A stretch of DNA of 64,000 nt from Exiguobacterium artemiae 255-15 (GCF_000019905.1 NC_010556.1:1266001-1330000); one strand, 5' to 3'. Positions 34,933 to 44,105 are shown, numbered from the stretch's first letter. Translations and numbers: made by a program. Notes: generated by a model from the letters alone, not told the origin.

Positions 34933-35736
34933 TTGGAATTTTGGGATGGATTATCTGGTGGAAAAGCTATTACACCTCTAAAAAAAGAAGAGATTAAACA
35001 TATTGAAAAGCAATTGGGTAGTCGTTTACCAAAAAGCTATCTCAAAAAAATGGAAGAACAAAATGGTGGGGATATTGCATTTAATTCAGTTGTTGTAAAC
35101 TTTAAAAACAGCTGGTCCGATGAAGAAACAGGACTTTACTTACCTTTATATGAATTCATGCCATTAACGATCGGAAAATTTGTAGAAAATACCTCTGTCT
35201 TAAATGAGTGGGGCTTAGCTGGGAAAAAAATGATATTTGGTGAAGGTGAAGGAAGTTATCTGTGGTACTTTGATTTTGATGAAAATCCAAAAAATCCAGA
35301 AGTATGGTGTTTGGACATTTCTGACGAGACTGCACATCTTGTAGCAGAATCTTTTGAAGCATTACTACCAAATCTCAAAAAACGAGCTAACGATGACGTG
35401 CTAACACATGAGGATGTATTTGCTGACTATCCTAGTATGTGTGAAATTCGAGAAACAATTAAAGGTACTGATGAGGATGCACGACTCGAAGCGTATCGTA
35501 TGTGGTTGACGCGTTGTGAGGATCTTGAAGGACTAATCGCTGAGTTACGTCAACGAGTAGAACATTCAGATGAGGAGGACGAATTAGATTCCTATGCTGA
35601 GCTATTAGCCGAAGTTTTAATAAATTATACAAGTGAAGAGTTTATGACCTACGAAGAAGCGATCGCATTGTTTAATAAAAAAGAAGATGTATCGGATTTA
35701 AGTCATGTTATCGTTCAACTTGAGTCTGAAGTCTAA
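34933..35736 (+). CDS. SMI1/KNR4 (SUKH) family protein with acidic helical C-terminus
   Basis: A 267-residue protein. Residues 1-150 are a SUKH domain (IKHIEKQLGSRLPKSYLKKMEEQNGGD; MIFGEGEGSYLWYFDFDENPKNPEVWCLD), close to the YobK/YxxD group. Residues 155-267 add a very acidic helical extension (SDEEDELDSYAELLAEVLIN). The start is TTG with AAGGAAGAGGG 6 bases upstream. Role by family: toxin immunity; partner unknown. Confidence 0.82.
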   Translation: MEFWDGLSGGKAITPLKKEEIKHIEKQLGSRLPKSYLKKMEEQNGGDIAFNSVVVNFKNSWSDEETGLYLPLYEFMPLTIGKFVENTSVLNEWGLAGKKMIFGEGEGSYLWYFDFDENPKNPEVWCLDISDETAHLVAESFEALLPNLKKRANDDVLTHEDVFADYPSMCEIRETIKGTDEDARLEAYRMWLTRCEDLEGLIAELRQRVEHSDEEDELDSYAELLAEVLINYTSEEFMTYEEAIALFNKKEDVSDLSHVIVQLESEV

Positions 35737-35916
35737 AATAACATAATATCTTATGTCCAATAACTACTTAAGTTTTTTGTTTTACAAGGATATAGAAACT
35801 AAGATCATTAATTTATTGATAATAATTTCCGATATTGTTGTCACTAAGAAAGGCGATATAAAAGTGACTATATCTGTTTATCTGACTTTGCGTATTATCC
35901 GTTTTAATATCAGGAA

Positions 35917-35960
35917 ACACTATCTGCTTCCGACTGACAGCCGGAAGCAGATAGTGTTTG
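35917..35960. terminator. Bidirectional terminator
   Basis: AACACTATCTGCTTCCG and CGGAAGCAGATAGTGTT form a 17-bp stem between converging genes; T-rich sequence follows on both strands. The open frame that covers it (35753-36019, plus) is an artefact of this hairpin and the EamA gene. Confidence 0.88.
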
Positions 35961-35961
35961 A

Positions 35962-36879
35962 TTATTTCAAATCGGCATTCGTGGATGGCCTTTTACTTGC
36001 CAACCGCTTTCGAAGGTAAGACCCGACTCCTAACGCAACAGCGGCACCAATGCAACTGAACAAGCAACCGAGCACTAAGTAAATAGATAAATTCGATTCA
36101 CCGATCAGCAAGGAAGCGACTCCTCCAATTGTCGGAAACAGGGCTACCATGTAGCCGCTTTTGGCACCACCGATGTTCTCGACCAACTTCAGGTAAAAGA
36201 ACCAGGCACCAAACGATGCGAGCAGCGTGAGGTAAAGAAGCGCGGACAAGTAAGAAACGGATGGCGGGATACTGATTGTCTGCCTCTGAAACCATACGAC
36301 GGATCCGAGCAAAATACCTCCTGCCGTGAATCCGATGGCATTGGCATAAACCGGATTTACTTTCTGCTTCGCATTTCGTGCGGAACTGGCGTCGCCGATT
36401 GCTGTAAGAACAGTACCAAGCAGGGCAAGGAGAATTCCTTTCACATCATTCGTATGTATGTCGTGTAGAATCGGATAAAGCAACATCAAAACGCCCAGCA
36501 CACCGAGAAGTCCGCCAATCAGGATGCGGAGATGTAACTGTTCTTTTAAAAAGATTCGCAAGGCAACGGGTGTTAGGATCACTTTCAGTGAAAAAATCAA
36601 CGTGACGATTGCGGCTGAACTGAGCATCGTTGCGTAATAGAGACAGAGATAGCTGAGTGCAAAATTACAGATACCAAACACCAAAATATACGGAAGATCC
36701 TGTTTCAGAGGTTTTCCGACCGGTTTCATGAACCATGCCAGAAGACTGAACAACACAGCAGTCAGGATTAAACGGTAGGTCAATGATAGCTCCAGGCTGA
36801 CCGGCGTCCCTTTAATCTTGACAGCAATGAAATTAAGACCCCAGATCAACAAACAAAACATGTACATAAAAATCGTCAT
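35962..36879 (-). CDS. EamA/DMT family transporter
   Basis: A 305-residue membrane protein with ten predicted TM helices in two EamA repeats (repeat 1 begins MYMFCLLIWGLNFIAVKIKG; repeat 2 near residue 150, GILLALLGTVLTAIGDASSA). Drug/metabolite transporters of this family export amino acids or metabolites; substrate unknown. GGAGTGGAG precedes the ATG. Not closely similar to the second EamA protein at 41110. Confidence 0.85.
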   Translation of the reverse strand: MTIFMYMFCLLIWGLNFIAVKIKGTPVSLELSLTYRLILTAVLFSLLAWFMKPVGKPLKQDLPYILVFGICNFALSYLCLYYATMLSSAAIVTLIFSLKVILTPVALRIFLKEQLHLRILIGGLLGVLGVLMLLYPILHDIHTNDVKGILLALLGTVLTAIGDASSARNAKQKVNPVYANAIGFTAGGILLGSVVWFQRQTISIPPSVSYLSALLYLTLLASFGAWFFYLKLVENIGGAKSGYMVALFPTIGGVASLLIGESNLSIYLVLGCLFSCIGAAVALGVGSYLRKRLASKRPSTNADLK

Positions 36880-36894
36880 CGGTATTCTCCACTC

Positions 36895-37134
36895 CTAAAT
36901 CAAGACAATCATCGAAAATCCAATCAGGATGTTGATAAAACTGAAGACATCCGTTGTTTTGGTAAAGAACGAGCGTCCCGTTTTCTTTGCTCTGTCATTA
37001 AGAACCATCAAAACGACAGCGAACAGTGTTGTTAAGCCGAGCGGAGCGTTAAGGAAACTGTCGGAATACGTGAATGAGTTAATTACGAGGTAAACACTGT
37101 TCAGTATCGAAAGGTAGAGTAATGTTTTTTGCAT
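36895..37134 (-). CDS. Small membrane protein
   Basis: A 79-residue protein with three short hydrophobic segments (TLLYLSILNSVYLVINSF, LTTLFAVVLMVLN, VFSFINILIGFSMIVLI). AGGA lies 9 bases before the ATG at 37132-37134. It is 15 bases upstream of the EamA gene and likely co-transcribed with it. Confidence 0.55.
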   Translation of the reverse strand: MQKTLLYLSILNSVYLVINSFTYSDSFLNAPLGLTTLFAVVLMVLNDRAKKTGRSFFTKTTDVFSFINILIGFSMIVLI

Positions 37135-37360
37135 CCAATCACATCCTGTTTGATTTATTATATTATTATACATTTTTACATAAAATTGCCAACTGAGGAA
37201 GGGGCACCTTAAATGTCTTTGCCTGTAATCCTCTAAAACTACGGATTTTTGTATTATGAATCGAGAAGAGGACGGTGTACCGGTAATAGCTAACGGATAG
37301 AAGACAGTTTAGGATAGAAGAAATGGTATGGGAATCTGAACAGCGTAGACTAAGTAACAC

Positions 37361-37416
37361 CTTAAAAGGAGCAAAATTCCTTCTCTGTTAGAGGTGAAGG
37401 CACGTTGCTCCTTTTC
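37361..37416 (-). terminator. Terminator after the RelBE pair, similar to the one at 50630
   Basis: AAAAGGAGCAA and TTGCTCCTTTT form the outer stem, with an inner CCTTC/GAAGG stem. The sequence is recognisably related to the terminator of the second DUF2268 gene (GAGCAAAAT ... GAAGG ... TTGCTC). Confidence 0.7.
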
Positions 37417-37510
37417 ATCATACGTATAAATAATGTTTAAGTTATGTTTGCAAAAACGGTCGTTAAAAAGAGAAACGAATATGTTTCCTCATTCGTGAGT
37501 CTTAACTCCC

Positions 37511-37780
37511 TTATTTATAGATATCTCGACGATGTCCGATCTCAAGAATCAAGATCAAGACTTTGTCATCTTGGATGTCAGCAATCAGACGATAGTCGCC
37601 AATGCGATACCGCCATTCACCCGAACGATTCGAGATAAGTCCCTTTCCATGACGACGCGGATCATCCGTCCCGACCAGGTTCTTCTTGATCCAGGACATG
37701 ATGATCCGCGATTGTTGAGGATCCATCTTCTTAAGGGACTTTTGAGCTCCACGCTCAAACTCCACTGTATATGTTGTCAT
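37511..37780 (-). CDS. RelE/ParE family toxin
   Basis: An 89-residue RelE-superfamily protein. It has the family pattern: N-terminal YTVEFERGAQKSLKKMDPQ helix, then the strands with conserved basic residues GEWRYRIGDYRLIADIQDDKVLILILEIGHRRDIYK, where the Arg residues and the final Tyr are the usual catalytic and RNA-binding positions. Such toxins cleave mRNA on the ribosome. It overlaps the antitoxin stop by 4 bases (ATGA). Confidence 0.92.
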   Translation of the reverse strand: MTTYTVEFERGAQKSLKKMDPQQSRIIMSWIKKNLVGTDDPRRHGKGLISNRSGEWRYRIGDYRLIADIQDDKVLILILEIGHRRDIYK

Positions 37781-38001
37781 TCTAAATCAAGTTTCTTCAT
37801 CATATCGTCAAACGAGATTGCTTCTGATTTTTTGCGGTGTGCTGCCATGGAATCATGATAGAGTTGTAAATCAATCTCGTCTTCAATTCGATCGAGGACG
37901 GCATCGCGAACAAGTGTAGAAATCGTGATGTTTTTTGCTTTCGCATATTCTTTGATCAGTCGCGTATCCTGATCATCGAGTCGAACAGAAATCGTACTCA
38001 T
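37777..38001 (-). CDS. RelB-like ribbon-helix-helix antitoxin
   Basis: A 74-residue antitoxin. Residues 1-45 are a ribbon-helix-helix DNA-binding domain (TISVRLDDQDTRLIKEYAKAKNITISTLVRDAVLDRI); the acidic tail FDDMMKKLDLE would wrap the toxin. AAAGGAG lies 9 bases before the ATG at 37999-38001; the longer open frame upstream has no ribosome site. The gene is first in the operon, as usual, and overlaps the toxin gene. Confidence 0.92.
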   Translation of the reverse strand: MSTISVRLDDQDTRLIKEYAKAKNITISTLVRDAVLDRIEDEIDLQLYHDSMAAHRKKSEAISFDDMMKKLDLE

Positions 38002-38016
38002 ACTTATCATCTCCTT

Positions 38017-38036
38017 TGTAATACATTGTAATACAT
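38017..38036. promoter_or_regulatory. Candidate antitoxin operator (tandem repeats)
   Basis: TGTAATACAT occurs twice without gap. Each copy contains TGTA-A-TACA, a short palindrome. The position, 16 bases before the antitoxin start, fits autoregulation by the ribbon-helix-helix antitoxin. Confidence 0.6.
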
Positions 38037-38078
38037 ATTCAGATGTTAGTACAGACACGAGGTTTATTTGTTCTTCCT

Positions 38079-38516
38079 TCAATCTACTTTGATTAAGAAA
38101 GCAAACTGACCGTCACCATTCTCGGACCATCTTGCTTGAAGTTCATAGGCATATGTGCCGGCTTCTTTCGGTGTTACGAGTTGATTATTTTTTAATGTAA
38201 CCCGCTTACCGGTCTCCTTATTAAATCGAAGGATTTTGATCGTATCAGGTTCTGGATCGAAGGAAATCTGGATTTTCTCGTTCGGCATGACGGTGACCGG
38301 TTTACTTTTTTCAGTCATGTGCAAACCGTCGACATAAATTTTATCGACGCATTGGCCGCTAAACATACCACTCCAACAAAATGTCCCTTGAACCGTTGGA
38401 ATACTTTTTTCCTGTATCTCGACACGGGGATCGGGTGGTTCATCACGGAATGGTTCGAATTGAACGAAAAAAGCAATGATGATTATAACGGAGCCGATTA
38501 ATAAAAATTTACGCAT
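38079..38516 (-). CDS. Membrane-anchored hypothetical protein
   Basis: A 145-residue protein with an N-terminal membrane anchor (FLLIGSVIIIIAFFVQF, residues 4-20) and a beta-rich outside domain with two Cys (TFCWSGMFSGQCVDKIYVDG) that may form a disulfide. No lipobox. GGAGG precedes the ATG by 10 bases. It lies 51 bases downstream of the DUF2268 lipoprotein gene on the same strand. Confidence 0.6.
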   Translation of the reverse strand: MRKFLLIGSVIIIIAFFVQFEPFRDEPPDPRVEIQEKSIPTVQGTFCWSGMFSGQCVDKIYVDGLHMTEKSKPVTVMPNEKIQISFDPEPDTIKILRFNKETGKRVTLKNNQLVTPKEAGTYAYELQARWSENGDGQFAFLIKVD

Positions 38517-38566
38517 GTGAAACTGTCCTCCTTCGTAAGTGGTATTCTTCTGTGTCAACAATCTTT

Positions 38567-39538
38567 TCATTCAAGGAGCTTTTGATATTTATACCCGTTC
38601 AAAATAGCGTGATTCTCTTCATACGTCCATGTTTTGATGGAAAGATCAGGGTTTGCTTTCAGATGATGCGTCAAGATATCGCGACCTAAAGAGTAACGGC
38701 TCCATAAAGGAATGTCTTTTTCAGTATTCCCCATTGTAATCTCCTGATAATCGGCTTCACCATTCCCGATCAAACGCGCCACATGTTTTTTGGTCGTATC
38801 ATCCATCGGTATATTCCAAGGAGGCGAGACATCCGTGACGATCTGATCGGCAAAGGCATCTGCTTTTCCTTCGAAGATGACCGAATCAAGGGATGTGTCA
38901 ATTCTGCTTAGCTCGGGTGTATCATTTAAAACCAGATGATGATATTCATGAGCGATTGTATAGGCCAAAACTTCTTTATCGAAGTTTGGATTCAGTTGAA
39001 TGATAATCGAGTCCTGAAAAGCTGCTCCTGACACTCCGGCCAAAGGATCCGTCATTGACCAAAATTCCAGATTGGACGGTGCGATGAAAATCGTAGCTTT
39101 CTTTTTAGGGAGCGCTTCATAGGAAGCGCTATAGTTTTTCGTAATGATATCTTTGATTTCGTCATGCTGTTTCATCAATTCATTTGTTTGGTTCAGCATA
39201 TCCTGCTCGTAAGCTGTTGCCTTTAACATGAAGAAAGTTTCTAGGGTGGTCGGATCAAAATTTTCCTTCTCTCCAATCTTATCTATGTAACGAAGGACGT
39301 ATTCTGCGTAATTTTTTGAATCCGTTTCTGAAGTGTCGGCTTTAAGCGATGCTTTCAAATAAGTTTGATAGGGCGCATAAAGTGGGACGATGTTTAATTC
39401 ACCGTCCTCGCCGATCTTCACAGTTTCTGGTTTAAATTCTTTACTTTCGGAGTGCGTCACGGCTTTTTCTGCTTCGTCTGTACAGGCTGCTAACAGCAGG
39501 AACGGGATGCAAAGTAAAGGAGCGATTACTTTTTTCAA
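38567..39538 (-). CDS. DUF2268-type lipoprotein, putative zinc protease (copy 1)
   Basis: A 323-residue exported lipoprotein with lipobox LLAAC (Cys about residue 19). The central zinc-metallopeptidase motif is AYTIAHEYHHLVLND (HExxH, about residues 205-218) with downstream VIFEGKADAFADQIV, in which the Glu is the likely third ligand, as in DUF2268 peptidases. Paralogue of the protein at 50688-51656, with which it shares roughly half its residues across the full length. TTG start with GGAGG 9 bases before it. Substrate unknown; probably acts at the membrane-wall interface. Confidence 0.82.
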   Translation of the reverse strand: MKKVIAPLLCIPFLLLAACTDEAEKAVTHSESKEFKPETVKIGEDGELNIVPLYAPYQTYLKASLKADTSETDSKNYAEYVLRYIDKIGEKENFDPTTLETFFMLKATAYEQDMLNQTNELMKQHDEIKDIITKNYSASYEALPKKKATIFIAPSNLEFWSMTDPLAGVSGAAFQDSIIIQLNPNFDKEVLAYTIAHEYHHLVLNDTPELSRIDTSLDSVIFEGKADAFADQIVTDVSPPWNIPMDDTTKKHVARLIGNGEADYQEITMGNTEKDIPLWSRYSLGRDILTHHLKANPDLSIKTWTYEENHAILNGYKYQKLLE

Positions 39539-39774
39539 AGGGAATGACCTCCATTTCGAATTCGTTAGACTGATGAATGTTCTCGTTGATTAATGAGGAT
39601 AAATTTCAGAACTTCATATGTAAAATTATACCATGGGAATTAAGGAGTTTAATGATGCTTGAGGCTATTAAAGGAGAATAGTTAATTTCGCTGATTGAAT
39701 TTTCTCAAGCAATCATCGTATTCATGAAACCTTTGTTCAAAAAAACAGGTAAAAAGAGGAAAGGGGATGATGAG

Positions 39775-39993
39775 ATGGTACGATGCACGAATTGTGGTTC
39801 TAAGTGGAAGACGAAGGATGTGCTTGCTGTCAGTATTGCAAACCATGGCAAGGCCTGTCCGAACTGCGGAAAGAAACAGTATCTATCAAAAGATACCCAA
39901 CATTATCTGTCACTCGGATACATCAGTCTGTTTTTTCTGTTGATCATGCCGTTTGTCATTAAGCTGAGCGAACGGGAAGAACACATCTGGTAA
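39775..39993 (+). CDS. Zinc-ribbon membrane protein (TIGR04104-like)
   Basis: A 72-residue protein with two CxxC pairs, CTNCGSKWK and CPNCGKKQY, 22 residues apart, that form a zinc ribbon, followed by one TM helix (ISLFFLLIMPFVIKL). This is the layout of the small CXXC-20-CXXC proteins of Bacillales. AAGGGG lies 9 bases before the ATG. Confidence 0.75.
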   Translation: MVRCTNCGSKWKTKDVLAVSIANHGKACPNCGKKQYLSKDTQHYLSLGYISLFFLLIMPFVIKLSEREEHIW

Positions 39994-40065
39994 GTAAGTT
40001 GACGCGTGTTCAAAAAAGACGGTGCTTTTTCAGCGAGGTATACTGATGACAAAGGGGGAATGAAA

Positions 40066-40545
40066 ATGAATACATCGCTCTATGAAATCGAGGTACAGGA
40101 CGCAACCGGTCAGACTGTTTCACTCAACGACTACGCCGGAGAGGTGCTTGTCATCGTCAATACTGCAAGTAAGTGCGGGCTCGTAAAGCAACTCGGAGAC
40201 CTGCAACAGTTGCATGACAAGTATGCGGATCAAGGTGTCAAAGTGCTCGGATTCCCGTGTGACCAATTCAACAATCAGGAGTTTGCCGATCAGCAAGAAA
40301 CGATGCAGTTTTGCCAGCGGAATTACGGTGTGACGTTTCCGATGTTTCAGAAGATTGACGTCAACGGCCCGGCAGAACACCGGTTGTATACGTATTTAAA
40401 GCAGCAACAGGGTGGTCTGCTGTCGTCGAACATCAAGTGGAACTTCACGAAGTTTCTTGTCGATCGCGAAGGACGGGTCGTCAAACGCTTTGCGCCGGTC
40501 GATTCGATTCAGACGATTGAAAAAACACTGGCGCGCTATGTATAA
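40066..40545 (+). CDS. Glutathione/thioredoxin peroxidase (GPx, BsaA-like)
   Basis: A 159-residue thiol peroxidase that reduces hydroperoxides. The catalytic Cys is in VIVNTASKCGL (about residue 36), the catalytic Gln and FNNQEF in GFPCDQFNNQEF (about 64-75), and the Trp-Asn pair in KWNFTKFLVD (about 125). The Cys of GFPCDQF is the likely resolving Cys of thioredoxin-dependent members. AAAGGGGG lies 7 bases before the ATG at 40066. Confidence 0.92.
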   Translation: MNTSLYEIEVQDATGQTVSLNDYAGEVLVIVNTASKCGLVKQLGDLQQLHDKYADQGVKVLGFPCDQFNNQEFADQQETMQFCQRNYGVTFPMFQKIDVNGPAEHRLYTYLKQQQGGLLSSNIKWNFTKFLVDREGRVVKRFAPVDSIQTIEKTLARYV

Positions 40546-40596
40546 TTAAACCACGTCCCGTCCGGCGCAAGACGTCGGGCGAGACGAGTCGCATCA

Positions 40597-40627
40597 CCCT
40601 ACCTTTGGCGAGGTAGGGCTTTTTTTA
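40597..40627 (+). terminator. Terminator of the peroxidase gene
   Basis: CCCTACCT and AGGTAGGG arms around a 6-base loop, followed by CTTTTTTT. Confidence 0.9.
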
Positions 40628-40629
40628 TG

Positions 40630-41094
40630 TCAACTCTCCGTCGGAAGATTAAAAGAATGTCGGACGGTAAAATCACTCATCTTGTGACCAAGATCAGTAA
40701 AAACGGGTGGACGCGGGGACAGGACATGAAAGTCCTGTTCGAATGCCCGGATGGCGTAGTGCGTCCAGTCTCGCGACGTGTCCCGCTTCAAGCCCATCCA
40801 GGCCGTCGCAAAGGTCAGAAGTGCCGAGTCCTTATACAGGACGAGCGGAATCGTATTAAACTCCACCCCGTCATCCAGTTCATGCAAATCCGACGATCGA
40901 AGCAGGACGCAATCTGCTTCAAACGACAGTTCAAAATAATTGCAGGAATAGTCGCCGATGAGCACCATGACTTCGTCCGTATGACCGCGAAAATAGAGTG
41001 CCAGCCGATTGCCGTTTTCCTCGTTCATGACAATGTGATCAAGTTTAATCTGATAGTCTTCCCGGTACAACAGTTTCTCGAATGTAATGTGCAT
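40630..41094 (-). CDS. Hypothetical protein
   Basis: A 154-residue soluble protein with a beta-rich first half (DHIVMNEENGNRLALYFRGH; EVMVLIGDYSCNYFELSFE). No family recognised. AAAGGAGGG lies 8 bases before the ATG. Its stop lies only 3 bases past the T-run of the converging peroxidase terminator. It follows the second EamA gene by 15 bases and is probably in one operon with it. Confidence 0.6.
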   Translation of the reverse strand: MHITFEKLLYREDYQIKLDHIVMNEENGNRLALYFRGHTDEVMVLIGDYSCNYFELSFEADCVLLRSSDLHELDDGVEFNTIPLVLYKDSALLTFATAWMGLKRDTSRDWTHYAIRAFEQDFHVLSPRPPVFTDLGHKMSDFTVRHSFNLPTES

Positions 41095-41109
41095 GACTGA
41101 TGCCCTCCT

Positions 41110-42015
41110 TTAAGAGTGTTTTTCCTTGGCGAGTTCGACGATGTCCGGCTGACGTGTCGAACGCGACGACCAGATGAGTAGACCGATACCGCAGAATAAA
41201 AGTAAGATGCCGACCCACGACAACAGACTGAGCGTTTCCCTGAGGACAAACACGCCGAGCAGGGCAGCGGTCAAAGGTTCACCAAGAGAGAGTGTGACGG
41301 CTGTCGACGACGAGACGTGCGCAAGACCTCGTGCAAACAATAAGTAGGCGATACCTGTTGCGAGAACACCAAGATGCAGACTGATGCCGGCGCCGCGCAG
41401 ACTGAAGACCCATGACAGATCAAACAGGAATAACAGTGGCGATAATAAGAGAGCACTGAGTGTAAACACGACTGCGACGACGGATAGCGGAGGGTGTGTT
41501 TTCACTAAGTCCCGGCTGACAAACGTGTAGACGGCAAAGGACATTCCGGCACCGAGTGCGAGTACGATCCCGAATGGATCGACGGAAACGGATGCCTGAT
41601 TCATGACTAACAGTAAACAACCGGCAATCGAAAGCAATGTCGACAGCCACCAAATCGTGCCCGGTCGATTTCTTAAGACCAGCCATTCGATCACTCCTGA
41701 AAAAATCGGCGCACTGCCGATCGCGACGACCGTTCCGACGGCGACTCCGGTCATGAGAACCGCGGAAAAGAACAACGGCTGATAGGCGGCCATACTGATG
41801 GCAGCAAGGAAAATCGTTGGCAGCGGCCAATCTTTCAGCGTCAGCTTTCCGGTCAATAAGACGAGACTGAGTAAAAAGAAGCCGCCGACGGCTAATCGGA
41901 CTGCGCCGATGGCAATTGGATGGGCTGCTTCCGGCGCAAAGGCTTGCGACGTGCCGGTCGTACCCCAAAGCATTGCCGCCAGTAAAATCAGCAGCATCGA
42001 AGACTGTTTCTGCAT
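41110..42015 (-). CDS. EamA/DMT family transporter
   Basis: A 301-residue ten-helix drug/metabolite transporter. Repeat 1 starts LLILLAAMLWGTTGTSQAFA with the family's WG-T motif; repeat 2 begins near residue 148. Related to YwfM/YddG-type exporters by layout; substrate unknown. TGGAGGTG lies 6 bases before the ATG. It heads an operon with the hypothetical gene at 40630. Confidence 0.88.
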   Translation of the reverse strand: MQKQSSMLLILLAAMLWGTTGTSQAFAPEAAHPIAIGAVRLAVGGFFLLSLVLLTGKLTLKDWPLPTIFLAAISMAAYQPLFFSAVLMTGVAVGTVVAIGSAPIFSGVIEWLVLRNRPGTIWWLSTLLSIAGCLLLVMNQASVSVDPFGIVLALGAGMSFAVYTFVSRDLVKTHPPLSVVAVVFTLSALLLSPLLFLFDLSWVFSLRGAGISLHLGVLATGIAYLLFARGLAHVSSSTAVTLSLGEPLTAALLGVFVLRETLSLLSWVGILLLFCGIGLLIWSSRSTRQPDIVELAKEKHS

Positions 42016-42185
42016 GGTTCACCTCCAGATGGATAGACATAGATGCTGTTCGGGCATCATTTTGGTTAGAAAAAGAATACCACAGAAACAGGAAGCTTGA
42101 ACCACCCAAATTATTGGTAAAATGGTAGACTAAAGGAAGATGAGGCAAGACGGCTCATACATAGAGAGACAAAAGGATGGATATT

Positions 42186-43133
42186 ATGAATCAAATCGCA
42201 GTTGTCCTCGATAGACTCAAACAGAAAATCAGCCATGGATCGACGTTCATCCAGCGCAGTTACAATTCAATCGGTCACGCTACGTTCCATCTGCCAAAAC
42301 CGGTTAGATCGGAAACACTGGACGCGTTCGAAGCCGAGTTCAAGCAACCGTTACCGAGCGAATATCAGACATTTCTCGAACTGCATGACGGAGCGAAACT
42401 GTTTATGTTAGGTGACGAGGGACTGGTCTTGTATCCGCTCGAGGAAGTGATCGAAAAGACGATCGAAGCCAAGGAAGACGGTCTGATTGATGAAGACTAT
42501 GATCATTACTGGATCATCGGTGAGGTGAACGAAGGGTACCTACTGATTCACACGAATCATGCAAAAACGGAAGATACACCCTACATGTACTGGAAGTATC
42601 ATGAAGGGTCAACGGAAGACACCGACGCCATCGGTCAAAACTTCGGGACGTTTCTTGAACGGTCGATCATCGCCCAGGGCGACATGTATTGGGAATTTAA
42701 CATTTTCGATGTCCGGGAAGACGACTACTATGTCGAAGACGAAACCGAGCACGAGCAGGCTGGTGTACCGATTGCATCTGAGGAACGGGTCCGGATCGAA
42801 ATCGAGTATCCGATTTACCGCCGGGGAGGGTTTATCGTTTCTTTTTATACATATGAAAATGGAAAAGCCCAGTTACGGTCGGAATCAAACGGTTTCGATA
42901 ATTTTAAACAAATCCATCGTTATCTAGTGGGTACTTTGGATGAACCAGGATACTACTATTCTGAAATCGTCGTTTTCCAAAAAGAAGCACCGCTTTGGGA
43001 AAGTGAAGATGCATCCGGTGAACAGATTGCGAGACGCGTCGAACATCCGCAAACCCAAATTATGCAGTATGACGGTTATCAAGCATTTGTGAATGACTTG
43101 CCGCGTCCGTTACCGGGCTGGGAAAAAGCATGA
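42186..43133 (+). CDS. SMI1/KNR4 (SUKH) immunity-type protein, tandem copy A
   Basis: A 315-residue protein. Residues 1-175 are a SUKH domain (ALDAFEAEFKQPLPSEYQTF-like helix, HDGAKLF, HYWIIGEVNEGYLLI, FGTFLERSIIAQGDMYWEF). Residues about 195-315 are a second, unnamed beta domain ending QYDGYQAFVNDLPRPLPGW. The copy at 43149 has the same two-domain plan and about two-thirds identity in the SUKH part, so the pair is a tandem duplication. AAAGGA lies 8 bases before the ATG at 42186. Confidence 0.85.
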   Translation: MNQIAVVLDRLKQKISHGSTFIQRSYNSIGHATFHLPKPVRSETLDAFEAEFKQPLPSEYQTFLELHDGAKLFMLGDEGLVLYPLEEVIEKTIEAKEDGLIDEDYDHYWIIGEVNEGYLLIHTNHAKTEDTPYMYWKYHEGSTEDTDAIGQNFGTFLERSIIAQGDMYWEFNIFDVREDDYYVEDETEHEQAGVPIASEERVRIEIEYPIYRRGGFIVSFYTYENGKAQLRSESNGFDNFKQIHRYLVGTLDEPGYYYSEIVVFQKEAPLWESEDASGEQIARRVEHPQTQIMQYDGYQAFVNDLPRPLPGWEKA

Positions 43134-43148
43134 TAGGGAGAGAATGAT

Positions 43149-44105
43149 ATGAATCAAATCGCAGCAGTACTCGGCGGGCTTCAGCAGAAAATCAGTCATG
43201 GTTCAACGTTCATTCAACGGAAGTACAATGAAATCGGTCAGGCGAAATTTAATCTCCCGGAACCGGTGACGGCAGCATCGCTTGCGGCATTCGAAGCCGA
43301 ATTTAATCAAAAACTGCCGAGCGAATACCAAACGTTCCTTGAACTGCATGATGGAGCGAATCTGTTTATTCTCGATGATGGTCTTGGGCTGGTCTTGCAT
43401 TCACTGGACCAGGTAATTGAAGCGACGAATGAAGCGATTGAATATGAATTGATTCATGAAGACTTCGACCATTACTGGGTGATTGGGGAAATCAATGAAG
43501 GGTACCTGTTGATTAACCGGGAGTTTGCGAAAACGGAGGATACACCCTATATGTATTGGGTGTTCCATGAGTTATCAACCGAGGAGGCCGATCCAATCGG
43601 CCAAAACTTCGGCACGTTTCTTGAGTATTCGATCATTGCCCAAGGGAACGTGTTTTGGGAATTTAAAGACTTCAGCATTGAAAAGGATAATTATTTCGTC
43701 GACGAAGAGACTCCGGAAGCGACCGTTAAACCCCCAATGCCGATCAAATTTGTCGATTCCGTCCGGGTCGAAATCGAATATCCGATTTCAAAAACTGATT
43801 CAGATTACGAATATACTGTTTCGATCTACGAAGGAAAGTCTGGTAAAGAACGGTTGATGTCGCGTCATGAAGGCGGATCCCGTTTTAATAAGCTAATTGA
43901 GGATGTCCGTAACCGGCTGTCTGGTCGACAATTTCATTATTCATTAATTAATGTCTTTCAGACAGAATCTCGATTTTGGGAAAATGAAGAAGAAACAGGC
44001 GACTCATTAATTATAAATGAAAGCCCGCAAAAACAAGGGCTCAGTTATGACGGCTACCGGGCCTTTGCGGACCAGTTGCCGCGTCCATTACCGGGTTGGA
44101 AATAA
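43149..44105 (+). CDS. SMI1/KNR4 (SUKH) immunity-type protein, tandem copy B
   Basis: A 318-residue paralogue of the preceding gene, 15 bases after its stop. SUKH motifs: LAAFEAEFNQKLPSEYQTFL, HDGANLFIL, HYWVIGEINEGYLLI, FGTFLEYSIIAQGNVFWEF. The second domain (about 195-318) is more diverged than the first and ends LSYDGYRAFADQLPRPLPGW. Unequal divergence of the two domains fits selection for new partner specificity in the C-terminal part. GGGAGAG precedes the ATG. Confidence 0.85.
   Translation: MNQIAAVLGGLQQKISHGSTFIQRKYNEIGQAKFNLPEPVTAASLAAFEAEFNQKLPSEYQTFLELHDGANLFILDDGLGLVLHSLDQVIEATNEAIEYELIHEDFDHYWVIGEINEGYLLINREFAKTEDTPYMYWVFHELSTEEADPIGQNFGTFLEYSIIAQGNVFWEFKDFSIEKDNYFVDEETPEATVKPPMPIKFVDSVRVEIEYPISKTDSDYEYTVSIYEGKSGKERLMSRHEGGSRFNKLIEDVRNRLSGRQFHYSLINVFQTESRFWENEEETGDSLIINESPQKQGLSYDGYRAFADQLPRPLPGWK

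Noticed and set aside
35753-36019. 88-codon plus-strand open frame after the SUKH gene
   Set aside because: It runs through a 17-bp terminator hairpin and into the antisense of the EamA gene.
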